Assembly (NCBI GenBank): GCA_035500775.1
Contig: DATJWY010000113.1
Location: forward strand, 1-5,547
DNA length: 5,547 nt
Reading direction: 5' to 3'
From: DATJWY01 sp035500775
GTDB taxonomy: Bacteria > Pseudomonadota > Alphaproteobacteria > Acetobacterales > Acetobacteraceae
The notes under the pieces are model-generated. The model was not told where the DNA came from and did not search any database. It was given only the letters and a program-made list of their open reading frames with translations. The position numbers and the translations under genes were made by a program. Shown piece after piece: positions 4,067 to 5,547 of the stretch; within the stretch, counting starts at the first letter, position 1, and each line of letters begins with the position of its first letter.

Positions 4067-5505
4067 GCGTTCTCTCCCGTCGCCGTGTCCGTCGTCCCGC
4101 CCGCGTCCCCGGCCGCGCCCGCCTCGTCGGCGATCCGCGCCAACTCGCCCGGAATATCGGTAATCCCATAAGACCCGGCGAGCGCCGCGAGCGCCGTCTC
4201 GCGCGAAATCTGCCGGGCCCCCACCAGCGTCGTCAGCGTCCGCGCCTGTGCCTCCCGATCCGCCGCCGTCGGCGGATACCAGTCGGGCCAGACCAGCGAG
4301 AGCGGCGCCTCCGCGTCCAGCGCCTCCACCCTCTGCCCGCCGACCCGCAGCGCATAACGCTGCCCCGCCCGCAGGATCATGCGCGCGAGCTGCAACAACC
4401 CGCCTTCGCCGTAGCTCACCCGCAGATTATCGGCGAGCCAGATCAGCCCCTGATTCATCAGCTCCAGCGCCCGCCCGGAGGCGGCGGCCGAAAGCCGCGA
4501 CGCATCCGAGCGATTGCCATGCACGCTCTCCAGCGCGAACTCGCGCAGCGTGCGCACATAACCGATCACCGCCTCGGCGGCGGTCCCGCCAATCTCCAGC
4601 AGCTTCGCATCGCCCTTCTCGCTGACGACGAGCGCGTTCGCCGCCCCGCGCACCATGTCGCCATCCACACCGGCCGGCTCGCGAATCAGCAAGGTCGGAT
4701 CAGAGGAATATTTCAGCCCGCGCCCGGCCTGCGAAAGCTGATAGTCAATCTCGATCCCGGTCTCCACCGCCGCGCGAAAGGTGCAGGCGCCATCAATGCC
4801 GTTTCCGCCCGGCAAATTCCGCACCCAGACAAGCGGCACGAACCCAAGCCCATGCCGCACGCTGCGCGCCTCATCCTCCACCGGCGCGCCGGACGCTCCA
4901 ACGGGCTGCGGCAGAAACCAAACCTCCCGCTCCGCATCCCAGCGCCGCATGAACCAATAGACCGCGGACACATCCGCGATCTCATACCCCTGCGCCACCA
5001 GCGCCGCGCCGGAAACCTTGTAGCGTTCCGTCACCGAGGCGAGCGTATCCGGCGCCTCCGGCTGCCAAACCGGCGTCAGATAGGCGGTATCCAGCACGGA
5101 AACGAACACCCGCCCGCGCAACACCCGCAGCCACAGCGCCACGGAGCCCACCGCGCCGCGCAACGCCGCCTCGGTCATCACCAGGTTCAGCCGCGCCTCG
5201 CGCGCCACCGCCGCCAGCAAATCCCGCACCGCCCGGTCCGGAGAATCGATGCGCGGAAAATGCCCCTCGCTGAACAACAGCGCGACGCTATCCTCCACCA
5301 CCACCCGTGAGAGCGCATAGCGCACCGCCGGCCGCCGCAACCGCAACGGCACATACTCGCCGCCCGCCGTGCGCTCCTCGTGAAACGCATAGGGCAGGGC
5401 GTCATACAACGTGCCATCCAGCACGCGCCGCAGCAGATCAAGCGTCCGCGTGCGCTCCGGATAATCCGGGTCGCGCGGGATCAGGTCGCAGATGGTTTGG
5501 AACAT
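4063..5505 (-). CDS. Phage portal protein (480 aa)
   Basis: The portal forms the ring at the unique capsid vertex through which terminase pumps DNA. The start at ATG 5505 (MFQTICDLIPRDPDYPERTR) has AGGGAG 5 bases upstream, so the five-codon extension to GTG 5520 is rejected. Visible: an N-terminal helical part with YALSRVVVEDSVALLFSEGHFP (about 62-84), a 'LRGAVGSVALWLRV...VFVSVLDTAYLTPVW' wing (about 114-147), 'YKVSG...YWFMRRWDAEREVWFLP' (about 162-199), 'GLGFVPLVWVRNLPGGNG' (about 219-236), 'IDYQLSQAGRGLKYSSDPTLLI' (about 252-274), then a long helical region 'SAAASGRALELMNQGLIWLADNLR' (about 339-362), and a C-terminus 'PPTAADREAQARTLTTLVGARQISRETALAAL' (about 411-442). This profile and length are those of SPP1 gp6-like portals. 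An acidic Gly/Ala tail ends the protein. It is coupled to the scaffold gene by a 4-base overlap. No nuclease or protease fusion is seen. Confidence 0.85.
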   Translation of the reverse strand: MFQTICDLIPRDPDYPERTRTLDLLRRVLDGTLYDALPYAFHEERTAGGEYVPLRLRRPAVRYALSRVVVEDSVALLFSEGHFPRIDSPDRAVRDLLAAVAREARLNLVMTEAALRGAVGSVALWLRVLRGRVFVSVLDTAYLTPVWQPEAPDTLASVTERYKVSGAALVAQGYEIADVSAVYWFMRRWDAEREVWFLPQPVGASGAPVEDEARSVRHGLGFVPLVWVRNLPGGNGIDGACTFRAAVETGIEIDYQLSQAGRGLKYSSDPTLLIREPAGVDGDMVRGAANALVVSEKGDAKLLEIGGTAAEAVIGYVRTLREFALESVHGNRSDASRLSAAASGRALELMNQGLIWLADNLRVSYGEGGLLQLARMILRAGQRYALRVGGQRVEALDAEAPLSLVWPDWYPPTAADREAQARTLTTLVGARQISRETALAALAGSYGITDIPGELARIADEAGAAGDAGGTTDTATGENA

Positions 5506-5510
5506 GCAGG

Positions 5511-5516
5511 CTCCCT
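5511..5516 (-). promoter_or_regulatory. Ribosome-binding site for the portal gene
   Basis: AGGGAG on the minus strand, 5 bases before ATG 5505. It decides the start against the in-frame GTG at 5520, which would place this site inside the coding region. Confidence 0.7.
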
Positions 5517-5529
5517 GCACAAAGAAAGC

Positions 5530-5547
5530 CCAGGGGCGCTGCCCCTG
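5530..5547. repeat. Hairpin repeat cut by the window edge, exact inverted copy of 1525-1542
   Basis: CAGGGGC (5531-5537), loop GCT, GCCCCTG (5541-5547) forms a 7-bp stem, and the right flank is cut off. The 18 bases 5530-5547 are the exact reverse complement of 1525-1542, so the same repeat family occurs before the portal gene. Its outer part lies outside the window. Confidence 0.75.

Noticed and set aside
3180..4169. A 329-codon minus-strand frame spanning scaffold and the cargo gene
   Set aside because: Arg/Gly-rich low-complexity product out of frame with the coupled scaffold gene and antisense to the cargo gene; no start signal.
4519..5310. A 263-codon plus-strand frame opposite the portal gene
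   Set aside because: Arg/His/Pro-rich antisense shadow of a gene with clear portal features.
1..5547. Rhodobacter-type gene transfer agent head cluster
   Set aside because: Gene order and the coat sequence do not match what I know of the RcGTA module (portal, protease, HK97-type coat); a scaffold-using phage module fits better.

Overview
The window looks like the head-assembly part of a tailed-phage (Caudoviricetes) structural cluster, integrated in or descended from a very GC-rich alphaproteobacterium. My best guess for the host is the Acetobacteraceae (Acidiphilium/Roseomonas-like). This rests on the base composition, the Ala/Arg/Gly-rich proteins and the style of the GGGGC/GCCCC hairpin repeats between genes. 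It comes from memory of that group, with no search run. I cannot tell from this window whether the phage is active, decayed or domesticated, but every structural frame seen is open and intact.

The head genes all run on the minus strand, so biological order is right to left: a portal protein (5505-4063), an ATGA-coupled small scaffold-type protein (4066-3641), the major capsid protein (2888-1560), a 124-residue probable head-completion protein (1323-949), a 212-residue probable head-closure protein (853-215), and the first 39 codons of a further virion-type gene (118 to beyond base 1). This order (portal, scaffold, coat, small connector proteins) is the usual one for head modules. By synteny, terminase would be expected to the right of 5547 and tail genes to the left of base 1; neither is visible.

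Two things break the simple operon. First, a 131-codon gene of unknown function sits on the opposite (plus) strand at 3177-3572, exactly between scaffold and capsid. It has its own ribosome-binding site and a 288-base upstream region rich in palindromes, a layout typical of an independently expressed phage cargo gene ('moron'). Second, four junctions (153-213, 877-925, 1377-1542, 5530-5547) are filled with perfect or near-perfect GC-rich hairpins from a shared repeat family. The last copy is the exact reverse complement of part of the third. Such repeats are expected in host chromosomes rather than compact phage genomes, so they hint at long residence in the host.

Functionally, the portal would form the dodecameric packaging vertex, the scaffold would guide polymerisation of the coat, and the small downstream proteins would plug the portal and connect head to tail. 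No RNA genes, CRISPR arrays, insertion sequences or attachment sites were recognised.
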